This document shows, piece by piece, positions 36,923 through 45,208 of a stretch of DNA of 64,000 nt. The translations under genes were made by a program, and so were the position numbers. Position 1 is the stretch's first letter; every line of letters starts with the position of its first letter. The stretch comes from Janthinobacterium sp. J1-1. Its GTDB lineage: Bacteria; Pseudomonadota; Gammaproteobacteria; Burkholderiales; Burkholderiaceae_D. The stretch covers positions 1,612,001-1,676,000 of the forward strand of contig NZ_CP132339.1 in assembly GCF_030944405.1 (NCBI RefSeq), given 5' to 3'. Under the pieces are notes generated by a model, which was given only the letters and a program-made list of their open reading frames with translations, ran no database searches and was not told the origin of the DNA.

Positions 36923-37906
36923 TCAGTTGCGCACCACTTCGAGCGAACGGAACAAGCGGTGCAGCGGCCCCTGCCGCGCGTTGGACGTTTCCTGCACCGT
37001 GGCCATCAGGGCCGCGATAAAGTCGCCGATGCTGCCGTTGACCGGCGTGTTCTTGCGCGTCAGATAGCTGGTGATATTGTCCGGAATCGACTCGCGCAGG
37101 GCCAGCGGCACGATGGCGTGCCGTTCGCGCAGCGCTTCGATCAGCGGCCACGGCAGGATAGACAGGATGTCGCTGTCTTCCACCAGGCTGAGCGCCATCA
37201 TGGCCGAACGCGCGTAATGAATGCGGCCGGCCGGCAGTTGCCCGTCCGCCGCCCGGTAATGCTCGATGAAAAACTCGCGCAGCGGCGCCTTGTACTGATC
37301 GATGTCGTGGCTCAGTATCCACGATTGTCCGGCCAGCACCGCCAGTGAACGGGCGCTCTGGCACGGGTGGCCGGCGCGGCACACCACCGCCTGGCCGTAG
37401 GCAAACAGGGGACGGCTGGCCAGCTCGCCGGCGCCATCGTCGGCCGGCGCCAGGCCGATCGCCAGGTCGATGCTGCCCTCCCGCAATGCCGCATAGGTGG
37501 TGCCCACGGTTTCGTGGAAATGCAGGCTGACGTCGGGCCGCTTCTGCACGAAGCGGCGCATGGTCGGCGCCAGCAGCGTATTGGCGAACCACGGCGTGAC
37601 ACCCACCGATAGCCGGGTTTCCGTATGGCTTTGCAGGCGGTTCAGTTCGCGCATCGCCAGCTCCATTTCACCGACGATCAATCGCGCCCGTACCAGCAGC
37701 GCGCGCCCGCCTTCGGTCAGCGCCAGCCCCTGCGATTGGCGCTCGCACAGCCGCATGCCGGCCGTGTTTTCCAGCTCCTGCAAGCCCTTGCTGACGGCCG
37801 CCGCCGACACCCCCAGCGCCAGGCCGGCCAGGCGCAGGCTGCCCTGTTCCGCAATCGCGATCAGGTACTGCAGTTGTTGTAGTTTGAAGTCGGATGAACG
37901 GGTCAT
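36923..37906 (-). CDS. LysR-family transcriptional regulator
   Basis: 327 residues. HTH: LQYLIAIAEQGSLRLAGLALGVSAAAVSKGLQELENTAGMRLCERQSQGLALTEGG. Effector domain from about 95 (TRLSVGVTPWFANTLLAPTMRRFVQKRPDVSLHFHE). It is divergent from an amidohydrolase-transporter-porin gene set 330 bases away, its likely regulon. Confidence 0.88.
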   Translation of the reverse strand: MTRSSDFKLQQLQYLIAIAEQGSLRLAGLALGVSAAAVSKGLQELENTAGMRLCERQSQGLALTEGGRALLVRARLIVGEMELAMRELNRLQSHTETRLSVGVTPWFANTLLAPTMRRFVQKRPDVSLHFHETVGTTYAALREGSIDLAIGLAPADDGAGELASRPLFAYGQAVVCRAGHPCQSARSLAVLAGQSWILSHDIDQYKAPLREFFIEHYRAADGQLPAGRIHYARSAMMALSLVEDSDILSILPWPLIEALRERHAIVPLALRESIPDNITSYLTRKNTPVNGSIGDFIAALMATVQETSNARQGPLHRLFRSLEVVRN

Positions 37907-38235
37907 GGTCAGCTCGGTTGTGTATCGATAGTGCGGGTCGCGTGGAACAGCATGGCCGGCCTGCACCAGAAAAGTGCACGGTGGCCGTGGTTCAAACCAT
38001 AGGCCGTCATGTCAAGATTTGCTTGACCCCCCTCCCGGCAAGGCCATGTTTGTGCCGTGTGTCGTGTTTCCTCCTGTGGCGCGCCGTGCTGGCGGCGCCG
38101 CCAACGCCTGCTGGCGACCGCCTGCCGGCCACTGCACCATGTTGGATGGGCCCCAGTGGCATGCATGCTGCAACGCTCTCTCCAACAACGCGGCGCACCG
38201 CCGCGATGCAGACCGATGACTTTTTGGAGACACGC
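37907..38235. other. Divergent intergenic region, lysR to M20 hydrolase
   Basis: No gene is supported in these 329 bases. Both promoters and any LysR site should lie here. A GGAGA ribosome site for the hydrolase is at the right end. No clear dyad with LysR T-N11-A spacing could be fixed by eye. Confidence 0.5.
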
Positions 38236-39435
38236 ATGACAGAGCGCACGATCGATACCCTGACACAGCAGGCACTGGTGCCCGGCATTGTAGAACACCT
38301 GGCGGACAGCGTTGCACTGCGCCACCAGATCCACGCCCATCCCGAACTGGCCTACCAGGAATTCGCCACCAGCGACCTGGTCGCACGGAAACTGGAAGAG
38401 TATGGCTACCAGCTGCACCGCGGGCTGGCCGGCACCGGCATCGTGGCGACCCTGAAAAAGGGCAGCAGTTCCCGCATCATCGGCCTGCGCGCCGACATGG
38501 ATGCGCTGCCCATCCTCGAGCAGACCGGCTTGCCCTACGCCAGCCGCACGGCCGGCGCCATGCATGCCTGCGGCCATGACGGCCATACCGCCACCCTGCT
38601 GGCGGCGGCGCGCCACCTGGCGACCGAAGCCGATTTCGACGGCACCTTGCGGCTGATCTTCCAGCCGGCCGAAGAGGGCCTGGGCGGCGCGCGGCGCATG
38701 GTCGAGGAGGGCCTGTTCCAGCTATTTCCCTGCGACGCCATCTTTGCCTTCCACAATATGCCGGGCTTTCCGGCCGGCCGTTTCGGCATGTTGCCAAACG
38801 GCTTCATGGCCTCGTCGGATACCGTGCTGATCAAGGTGCTGGGCAACGGCGGCCATGGTTCCATGCCGCACCTGACGGTCGACGCGACCCTGGTGGCCGC
38901 GCACATCGTGGTGGCGCTGCAAACGGTGGTGTCGCGCCATATCGATCCGCGCCAGATGGCGGTGGTGACGGTGGGCTCTTTGCACGCGGGTAATGCGCCG
39001 AATGTGATCGCCGAAACGGCCGACCTGCAACTGTCGGTGCGCGCCTATGCGCCGGAGGTACGCCAGCGCCTGCGCGAACGCATCTGCGAACTGGCCGAAG
39101 CGCAGGCCAGGGTGTTCGGCGCGCGCGTCGAGATCGATTACCAGTGGCGCTATCCGGCGCTGCGGAACGACGTGGCGATGACCGAACTGGCGCGCGCCGC
39201 CGTCGTCGAATGGCTGGGTGAAGAGGCCCTGATTGCCGATCTGCAGCCCTTGACCGGCAGCGAAGATTTCTCGTTCATGTTGCAGGCCTGCCCTGGCTGC
39301 TACCTGATCATCGGCAATGGCGAAGGCGAGCAGGGCGGCTGCATGGTGCACAACCCGCGCTACGACTTCAATGACGCCATCCTGCCGATTGCCGCCAGCT
39401 ACTGGGTCAAGCTGGTGGAAAAATTCCTGTCCTGA
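38236..39435 (+). CDS. M20-family amidohydrolase (hippurate hydrolase/IAA-amino acid hydrolase type)
   Basis: 399 residues. Metal ligands: HPELAYQEFAT, GLRADMDALPI, HACGHDGHTATLL, FQPAEEGLGGARRMVEEG and the closing SEDFSFMLQACPG with MVHNPRYDFND. The family removes acyl groups from N-acyl amino acids such as hippurate. An MHS permease and a porin follow, suggesting uptake of an acylated amino acid. The ATG at 38236 has GGAGA upstream; an alternative ATG at 38205 is in frame. Confidence 0.88.
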   Translation: MTERTIDTLTQQALVPGIVEHLADSVALRHQIHAHPELAYQEFATSDLVARKLEEYGYQLHRGLAGTGIVATLKKGSSSRIIGLRADMDALPILEQTGLPYASRTAGAMHACGHDGHTATLLAAARHLATEADFDGTLRLIFQPAEEGLGGARRMVEEGLFQLFPCDAIFAFHNMPGFPAGRFGMLPNGFMASSDTVLIKVLGNGGHGSMPHLTVDATLVAAHIVVALQTVVSRHIDPRQMAVVTVGSLHAGNAPNVIAETADLQLSVRAYAPEVRQRLRERICELAEAQARVFGARVEIDYQWRYPALRNDVAMTELARAAVVEWLGEEALIADLQPLTGSEDFSFMLQACPGCYLIIGNGEGEQGGCMVHNPRYDFNDAILPIAASYWVKLVEKFLS

Positions 39436-39492
39436 TCGCGGCTATGGCAGTTGCGTCACCACCGTTCACACTTTGTTAAACTGGAAGCCAGC

Positions 39493-40812
39493 ATGAGCAC
39501 ACACGTCAGCACCCTGAGCGCCCCGGCCGCCGTCAAGCCGCCCTCGAAGGCGAAAAAAATCGCCGCCATCACGATCGGCAACGGCCTTGAATTTTTTGAT
39601 TTTTCGATCTACACATTCTTTGCCGCGATTATCGGCCGCCAGTTCTTTCCGTCCACCTCCGAACTGAGTTCGCTGATGCTGTCGCTGGCCACCTTTGGCG
39701 TCGGCTTCCTGATGCGCCCGCTGGGCGGCATCATCATCGGCGGCATCGCCGACCGCAAGGGCCGAAAATATGCGATGACGCTGACCTTGTGGCTGATGGC
39801 GGCCGGTTCGGCGCTGTTCATCGTCACGCCCACCTATGCCCAGATCGGCGTGGCCGCGCCGCTGCTGGTGGTGCTGGGCCGCCTGATCCAGGGCTTCGCC
39901 GTCGGCGGCGAAGTGGGCGCCTCGACCTCGATGCTGATGGAATATGCGAACGACAAGAACCGCGCCTTCTACAGCAGCTGGCAATTGTTCAGCCAGGCGC
40001 TCAGCACCCTGGTGGGCGCCGGCGTGGGCCTGAGCCTGACCTATCTCCTGACCACCGAGCAGCTGGAAAGTTGGGGCTGGCGTTTGCCCTTCGTATTCGG
40101 CATGCTGCTGGTGCCGCTCGGCTATTACATCCGCCGCGTGCTCGATGAAACCGCCGATCCTGCCGCGCTGGCGGCCGACGAGGCGGGCGGCAAGCATGCG
40201 CCGTCGGCCCTGGCCGAGATCTGGCGCGACCACCGGCGCGCGCTGGTGCTGGGCACGGCCATCATTATCGGTGGCACCTCGGCCAACTACATCGTCCTGC
40301 ACTACATCACCACCTATGCCAAGGCGGTGCTGCACATGCCGTTCGAGCTTGCCCTGTGGGCCTCGTGGATAGGTGGCCTGGCGCAGCTGCTGTTGTGTGG
40401 CCTGGCCGGCATCATCACCGACCGCATCGGTCGCAAGCCTGTCGCCACCTGGTCGCGCGTGGCGCTGATGCTGCTGGTGTTCCCCGCCTTTATGCTGATG
40501 GACTACAGCCGCAACGCGCTGGGCCTGTTTTCCGCCGTCATCATCATGGTGATTCCGCTGGTCTTCACCTCGGTGTCGACCATCGTGCTGATGACCGAAC
40601 AGTTTCCGCGCCGCGTGCGCGCCACCGGCCTGTCGCTGTGCTACGGCATCGGCGTATCGATCTTCGGCGGCTTTTCGCAACTGATCGCCACCTGGCTGGT
40701 GAAAGTCACCGGCTCCAACCTGGGGCCGGCCTGGTACGTCATCGGCACCGGCCTGGTATCGCTGGTGGCCGTCGCACTGTGCCGCGAAAAAGCCGGCCAG
40801 CAACTCGACTAG
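39493..40812 (+). CDS. MFS transporter of the metabolite:H+ symporter (MHS) family
   Basis: 439 residues, 12 membrane helices. The MHS signature includes TIGNGLEFFDFSIYTFFAAIIGRQFFP at the N-terminus and GFLMRPLGGIIIGGIADRKGRKYAM between helices 2 and 3; GRLIQGFAVGGEVGAST and TDRIGRKP follow. These carriers import organic acids such as shikimate, citrate or acylated amino acids. It lies between the hydrolase and the porin, in the same direction. Confidence 0.88.
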   Translation: MSTHVSTLSAPAAVKPPSKAKKIAAITIGNGLEFFDFSIYTFFAAIIGRQFFPSTSELSSLMLSLATFGVGFLMRPLGGIIIGGIADRKGRKYAMTLTLWLMAAGSALFIVTPTYAQIGVAAPLLVVLGRLIQGFAVGGEVGASTSMLMEYANDKNRAFYSSWQLFSQALSTLVGAGVGLSLTYLLTTEQLESWGWRLPFVFGMLLVPLGYYIRRVLDETADPAALAADEAGGKHAPSALAEIWRDHRRALVLGTAIIIGGTSANYIVLHYITTYAKAVLHMPFELALWASWIGGLAQLLLCGLAGIITDRIGRKPVATWSRVALMLLVFPAFMLMDYSRNALGLFSAVIIMVIPLVFTSVSTIVLMTEQFPRRVRATGLSLCYGIGVSIFGGFSQLIATWLVKVTGSNLGPAWYVIGTGLVSLVAVALCREKAGQQLD

Positions 40813-40888
40813 TTTCCTCCTTCTTCGTCCGTTTGCCCTACCGCGCGCAGCCTGCCAGCTGCGCGCGTGGACTCCCTTTACCTATTGA

Positions 40889-41971
40889 ATGCCGATCATG
40901 AAAAAAATCCTGTGCGTGGCCATGTTTTCCCCCGTTGTGTGCGCCGGCCATGCCGCTGCGGCCGACCTGTCCGGCGTACGCCTGTTCGGCGTGGCCGACG
41001 CCGCCGTGTCCTACAGCAATGGCGGCGACCATACGGTCAAGCTCAACAGCGGCATGGGCTCGACCTCGCGCTTCGGCCTGGCCGGCACCGAAGACCTGGG
41101 TGGCGGCTACACCTTGAGCTTCTTGCTGGAAAGCGCCGTGGGGCTGGACACGGGCGCCGCCGGCGGCACCACCTTGCAGCGCGACAGCAGCCTGTTCAAT
41201 CGTGAAGCCAACATCACGCTTGGCTCGCCCCGCACCGGCTACCTCAAGCTCGGGCGCCAGTACCCGGCCATGATGTCGCTGGCGCTCGACCCTTTCGTCG
41301 GCGTGTCCGGCTTTTCGCCGTTCACCTCCATCGTCGGCGGCAACAGCGACCTCGGCAATGGCGCCTCGATGGGCGACTCGCGCATCAGCAACGCCATCTC
41401 CTACACCAGCATGAACCTGGGCGGCGTCACCAGCCAGGTGCTGTATGCGCCGCGCGAGCGCAATGACGCCGGTTATCACCGGACGGCCGACTACGGCATC
41501 GAGGCGTACTTTACCCGTGGCCCACTGCTGTATCTGGGCGGGCAATACAATGTGGTGTACACCGACCCCACGGCGCTGGTGCCGGCCGTCAAGAATATCT
41601 GGAGCGGCGTCGGCGTGCAGTACCAGCTGGGCGCCTCCACGCTCGGCTATTCGCTCAATGTGATCGCCCCCGAAACGGCCGGCTCGCGGGTCGCGCAAAA
41701 CCACATGCTCAGCCTGGTGTACCAGCCACAGCCCCGCCACACGGTGCAGCTGGCGCTGATGTACCGCAATGTGGCCGGCCATCACGCGCTGAACTCGTTT
41801 ACGGCCGGTTTCGGCTACAGCTACAACTTCTCGAAAACGTCGTCGATCTACACCCGCATCGGCGGCGTGCTCAACAACAGCGAGGGCATTTCCACCCTGG
41901 CCGCCACGCCGGTCAGCGCAGCGGGCAACGACGTGCGCGTGCTGGCGCTGGGGCTGCGCCAGCGGTTTTGA
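40889..41971 (+). CDS. General porin of the betaproteobacterial OmpC-like type
   Basis: 360 residues. The signal peptide (MKKILCVAMF...AAA) is followed by a 16-strand barrel typical of betaproteobacterial porins: VRLFGVADAAVSYSNG, GSTSRFGLAGTEDLGGGYTLSFLLESAVGLDTG, LFNREANITLGSPRTGYLKLGRQY and a C-terminal LALGLRQRF ending in Phe. A second ATG nine bases later gives a more usual MKK start. It would let small substrates reach the MHS carrier. Confidence 0.88.
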   Translation: MPIMKKILCVAMFSPVVCAGHAAAADLSGVRLFGVADAAVSYSNGGDHTVKLNSGMGSTSRFGLAGTEDLGGGYTLSFLLESAVGLDTGAAGGTTLQRDSSLFNREANITLGSPRTGYLKLGRQYPAMMSLALDPFVGVSGFSPFTSIVGGNSDLGNGASMGDSRISNAISYTSMNLGGVTSQVLYAPRERNDAGYHRTADYGIEAYFTRGPLLYLGGQYNVVYTDPTALVPAVKNIWSGVGVQYQLGASTLGYSLNVIAPETAGSRVAQNHMLSLVYQPQPRHTVQLALMYRNVAGHHALNSFTAGFGYSYNFSKTSSIYTRIGGVLNNSEGISTLAATPVSAAGNDVRVLALGLRQRF

Positions 41972-42035
41972 GCCGGCGGCCAGCGCGCGCTATCATGTGC
42001 TTCCGATACCCGTCACGGAAGGATGGCTCAGCAGC

Positions 42036-42620
42036 ATGGATTCGCAACAACCCACGCTCCACGGCAGCATCGTCACCCTGCTGCCGCTGCAGCAGGAACA
42101 CGCGCCGGCCCTGCTGCGCGCCGCGCAGGACGGCCAGCTATGGCAGTCCAAGGTGACCAACATCCCCGGTCCCGACACGGTGGATCAGTACCTCGCCACC
42201 GCGCTGGCCGGGCGCCAGGCGGGCACCGTGATGCCGTATGTCATCGTGAACCGGGCCACGGACACCATCGTCGGCAGCACGCGTTTCTGGAAGATCGACC
42301 GGGTCAACCGCAAGCTGGAGATCGGCCACACCTGGCTGGCCGCCTCGGTGCAGCGCACCGGCATCAATACGGAAGCGAAACTGCTATTGCTGACCCATGC
42401 CTTCGAGACTATGCACGCCGTGCGCGTGCAGTTCACCACCGACGAGCTGAACGAGCAATCGCGCGCCGCCATCCTGCGCCTGGGCGCCGTGCAGGAAGGC
42501 ATCGTGCGCCATGAACGCATCATGCCGGACGGACGCAAGCGCAATTCGGTGCGGTTCAGCATGATTGAGACGGAGTGGGAGGCGGTCAAAAAGGGGCTGG
42601 CGCTGCGGCTGGCGCGATAG
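42036..42620 (+). CDS. GNAT N-acetyltransferase of the RimJ/RimL type
   Basis: 194 residues. LHGSIVTLLPLQQEHAPALL begins the domain; IVGSTRFWKID, LEIGHTWLAASVQRTGINTEAKLLLLTHAFE (acetyl-CoA site, with a non-canonical QRTGIN in place of Q-x-x-G-x-G) and LGAVQEGIVRHERIMPDGRKRNSVRFSMIETEW follow. This subgroup acetylates protein N-termini or small amines. Confidence 0.85.
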   Translation: MDSQQPTLHGSIVTLLPLQQEHAPALLRAAQDGQLWQSKVTNIPGPDTVDQYLATALAGRQAGTVMPYVIVNRATDTIVGSTRFWKIDRVNRKLEIGHTWLAASVQRTGINTEAKLLLLTHAFETMHAVRVQFTTDELNEQSRAAILRLGAVQEGIVRHERIMPDGRKRNSVRFSMIETEWEAVKKGLALRLAR

Positions 42621-42645
42621 GACAGTCTGCTTGGTGGCTTCACGC

Positions 42646-43161
42646 TTAGATACTGTGGATCATTTCCGGACTTGCACCAAGGGCGAGTTGCCGGCATCCT
42701 GCGCTGCCTTCAAAAGTGATCAGGTACACGGGCAAGATTGAGAATGCGCACAATGTGAGCTGGCCTTGGGTATTCCAAAACCAGCCTGAAAAATAGCCAA
42801 ATGCGGCGATGCCATTTTTCCTCGTCGATAAGCCAATCTTATCGAACGAACTGACCTCGCGAATACTTGCCGATGCAACGTCGTTACGCTGCACGGCCAG
42901 CGTGTACAAGCTATGTTTGACTACCAAGAGGTCTTGTAACAACTCAAGCACATGCCGTTTTGCCGCAGCGATCAGCATGCCAGATACACCAACGGCGATG
43001 ACGCCGATGATCGACAAAGCCAGTACATCATCCGATTTGCCGTGTCCTGGCTTGGACGGTGCCCAGAAGACCGCTGCCACTGCCAGTGCTAGTGGTAGCA
43101 AAATGAGGAGCGCCAAGTAGAAGAGCTGTTTTGAGGAAACAGGAATATCATATTTCCTCAT
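42646..43161 (-). CDS. Membrane protein of unknown function
   Basis: 171 residues, lower GC than neighbours. Two membrane helices: LFYLALLILLPLALAVAAVFW (about 13-33) and ALSIIGVIAVGVSGMLIAAA (about 48-67). The C-terminal part (SLYTLAVQRNDVASASIREVSSFDKIGLSTRKNGIAAFGYFSGWFWNT...YLITFEGS) has the strand pattern of a membrane-bound PH-like domain with a YS/FSGWFW turn, but this is only a resemblance. Confidence 0.6.
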   Translation of the reverse strand: MRKYDIPVSSKQLFYLALLILLPLALAVAAVFWAPSKPGHGKSDDVLALSIIGVIAVGVSGMLIAAAKRHVLELLQDLLVVKHSLYTLAVQRNDVASASIREVSSFDKIGLSTRKNGIAAFGYFSGWFWNTQGQLTLCAFSILPVYLITFEGSAGCRQLALGASPEMIHSI

Positions 43162-43256
43162 AAAGGCCTCGCTTCAGGTAAGTGCTGCCTGTTTCCACCA
43201 TGACGTTGACATGCTGGCGTGGGCGTTGCAACGCAGTCGGCACGCGACGCGCCAAT

Positions 43257-43292
43257 AACAAAAAACCCGCCAAGCTTGGAAGCATGCGGGTT
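43257..43292 (-). terminator. Terminator next to the tRNA-Leu fragment
   Basis: On the minus strand AACCCGC and GCGGGTT form a stem followed by a T-run. It lies just beyond the left tRNA-Leu fragment in the tRNA's own reading direction, so it may be the original tRNA terminator. Confidence 0.6.
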
Positions 43293-43297
43293 GCGAT

Positions 43298-43337
43298 ATC
43301 GAACCGGCACGCTGCTTCCAGCGCGGGATTTTGAGTC
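43298..43337 (-). repeat. Left att-like copy: tRNA-Leu(CAA) internal fragment
   Basis: Forty bases match the segment of tRNA-Leu(CAA) from the anticodon loop to the T-loop at 44990-45029, with one mismatch (C for T). The acceptor stem is absent here, so this is a remnant, not a gene. It marks the left edge of a 1.7-kb element. Confidence 0.8.
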
Positions 43338-43483
43338 TCTTGAAAAATTATTTAAAATCAAAGCACTAATCTTGATTTTACTTCCTCAAATCACCAAGGA
43401 TGCTACTTTGTGACGCCCTGAGACTTTAAAGCCTTAGAACGTTTTGCGGAAAGACTTCGCTAAGAAAATTTGCAATCAATTGC

Positions 43484-43512
43484 AAAAAAGCCCGCATCAG
43501 CAGGCTTTTTTT
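43484..43512 (-). terminator. Terminator after the SDH-family protease gene
   Basis: AAAAAAGCC and GGCTTTTTT arms (one internal mismatch) sit about 20 bases beyond the protease stop codon and end in a T-run on the minus strand. Confidence 0.7.
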
Positions 43513-43531
43513 GTTGTTTGAATGAACTTAT

Positions 43532-44572
43532 CTAGGCCTGCTGGCCGTCATCTGGGACCGCATGATCTTGCTCGCTTCCGACAGGATGTTGTTCTCGCTC
43601 ATCGTTCGGCGCAGATCCGCCATCAGGTCGTTCTGACTGCTGCTCATCGCGCGAGTTGGCGTCGAAACCTTGCTCTGCGCTGGCAAAGGATTCAGGAACA
43701 TTCTCATCTTGATTCTCCGTAGGTGCTTCAGGTTGTTGTTGCGAAATTTCATTAAAGGCTTCTACTATAGCAGAAGTTGAAGAGCCCAGTTTTGACATGG
43801 GGTGGTTGCGGAAGCTGTTGCAGAGCCACTGTTCATGCGGATTCGGCTTTGTAACGTCCTTGAAGAGTTGCCGCGCTTCAGACCTGTCAATTACAAATCC
43901 ATGTGTTGGGTACCCCATAATCAGTTTGTTCAGAGAGTGCTCAATCAAGCTTTTTGACTTCGAGTCGAGCCGTTCACCATAGTGTCTGGCGATCTGAAGC
44001 GCGGCATTCATTTCGCCGAGCTTCACAGGATCGACCTGCGCAAACAGAGGTTCATACAGTCCAATGACAAGCCCACTCGCGATCTCAGATGCAATTTTAG
44101 TGCTTAATCCCGCCCCGCCGTTGATGTCAATCAAATATGTTTTAAAGGACTGAAGTGCTTCGTCTTGAAGGTAAGTCACACCCCGTAGGATGTCAAGCCC
44201 CGAGCTTTGTTGAAATAATTCATCTTGTTTGCGTAGCTGTACGTCAAGAGGCCCCAGCTCTGCTTGGTCCGCCATGACCAGCCTTGTCGCCCCAATGCAG
44301 ATGAGTGTCCCAGCACTTTTGCAGTATGCCGGGATGAGGATAGAAAAATTGTCAGCGCCATAGTTATGGATCGCGGCCCGAGCAATGCGATATCCAGCGT
44401 TCGGGTCGCCGCCATAGGTGTTCAGCACCATGAGCAACTTCTTGCGGCGAGGCTTTTCCAGCAGACGGCAAAATTTATCGTACCCTTCGCGCGCGATGCC
44501 GCCGGAATAAATCACTACGTCAGTATCGTTGTCAGCAAAATGAGCCTGGCACTCAGCAAGATCTATGGTCAT
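43532..44572 (-). CDS. SDH-family serine protease (ClpP/crotonase fold)
   Basis: About 346 residues. The crotonase/ClpP-type fold is marked by VVIYSGGIAREGYDKFCRLLE, LLMVLNTYGGDPNAGYRIARA and IPAYCKSAGTLICIGATRLVMADQAELGPLDVQL, with Ser86 in CKSAG as nucleophile. This matches the 'serine dehydrogenase proteinase' family (SDH_sah), often on mobile elements. The tail (about 270-346) is Gln/Glu/Asp-rich and disordered. GC content is well below the chromosome. The ATG at 44572 is preferred to a TTG two codons earlier. Confidence 0.75.
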   Translation of the reverse strand: MTIDLAECQAHFADNDTDVVIYSGGIAREGYDKFCRLLEKPRRKKLLMVLNTYGGDPNAGYRIARAAIHNYGADNFSILIPAYCKSAGTLICIGATRLVMADQAELGPLDVQLRKQDELFQQSSGLDILRGVTYLQDEALQSFKTYLIDINGGAGLSTKIASEIASGLVIGLYEPLFAQVDPVKLGEMNAALQIARHYGERLDSKSKSLIEHSLNKLIMGYPTHGFVIDRSEARQLFKDVTKPNPHEQWLCNSFRNHPMSKLGSSTSAIVEAFNEISQQQPEAPTENQDENVPESFASAEQGFDANSRDEQQSERPDGGSAPNDEREQHPVGSEQDHAVPDDGQQA

Positions 44573-44665
44573 ATTCAAAAGTATAAATTTGAAAACTCAA
44601 GTATATGTACTTTCATGCCAACAATTATCTCTAAATGTAACATTCAGGTCATCTAGGAACGTCCC

Positions 44666-44893
44666 CTATCTGGTAGGTTTGACCAGCTTCCCTCGTCGAT
44701 GCCGAACATATTGAGCAGTCATAGTTTCGGACGAATGCGCGCGATTGCCGCCAGGGCAGATCAACTTGAGCGAAGCTTGCCTCCACCGCCTTACTTGGGC
44801 GCGATCGGGCTTATTAGAGGCGCTTTGCGCGTCTAACTCGATGGCGAACCGTGCATTGTAGAGATGCCACGATTGGACTTGAGCGCTTAACAA
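44666..44893 (-). pseudogene. Tyrosine-recombinase (integrase) C-terminal remnant
   Basis: The last 24 codons (44669-44740) encode HSSETMTAQYVRHRRGKLVKPTR, the well-known end of phage-type integrases, including the catalytic Tyr in TAQYVRHR. Upstream of this the frame no longer resembles an integrase, so the rest is deleted or scrambled. It lies between the protease gene and the tRNA-Leu gene, where an integrase of an element inserted at that tRNA would be expected. Confidence 0.72.
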
Positions 44894-44930
44894 ATTGGGA
44901 TATTTTGCGGAACGTGCATAGAATTGCGGA

Positions 44931-44963
44931 ACAAAACAAAACGGCCCTCAAGTCTGAGAGCCG
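44931..44963 (-). terminator. Terminator after tRNA-Leu(CAA)
   Basis: On the minus strand CGGCTCTC and GAGGGCCG (one G-T pair) around a six-base loop precede TTTTGTTTTG. It is ten bases beyond the tRNA 3' end. Confidence 0.78.
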
Positions 44964-44972
44964 CATGTTTGT

Positions 44973-45059
44973 TGGTGCCGGGAGCCGGAATCGAACCGGC
45001 ACGCTGTTTCCAGCGCGGGATTTTGAGTCCCGTGCGTCTACCTATTCCGCCATCCCGGC
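44973..45059 (-). tRNA. tRNA-Leu (anticodon CAA)
   Basis: 87 nucleotides including an encoded CCA. The acceptor arms GCCGGGA and TCCCGGC pair; the anticodon loop CTCAAAA between CGGGA and TCCCG gives anticodon CAA (reads UUG); a long variable arm (GCGCTGGAAACAGCGT) is typical of tRNA-Leu; the T-loop is GGTTCGATTCC. It serves as the attachment site for the adjoining element. Confidence 0.96.
44990..45029 (-). repeat. Right att-like copy inside tRNA-Leu
   Basis: This is the intact-gene copy of the 40-base repeat whose other copy is at 43298-43337. The two differ at one base. Confidence 0.8.
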
Positions 45060-45154
45060 AACGCGAGACGCATTATTACTGATTTATCGCGATCCGGCAA
45101 GTTTTTTGCTTTATCTATCATTTATACCGTTTGCACGGCATCTTGCCAGCCATG

Positions 45155-45191
45155 CAAAACGCCGCCGCAGGCGTGAGCCCGGGGCGGCGTT
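45155..45191 (-). terminator. Hairpin terminator after the FabMG-like gene
   Basis: AACGCCGCC and GGCGGCGTT arms, followed on the minus strand by TTTTGC, lie just after the stop of the minus-strand gene ending at 45209. Confidence 0.6.
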
Positions 45192-45208
45192 GTGGGCGCT
45201 ACAGCAGC

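Noticed and set aside
42621..43297. Whether the low-GC membrane protein gene belongs to the tRNA-Leu element
   Set aside because: It lies outside the left att-like repeat, so it is listed separately; shared base composition alone is not enough to include it.
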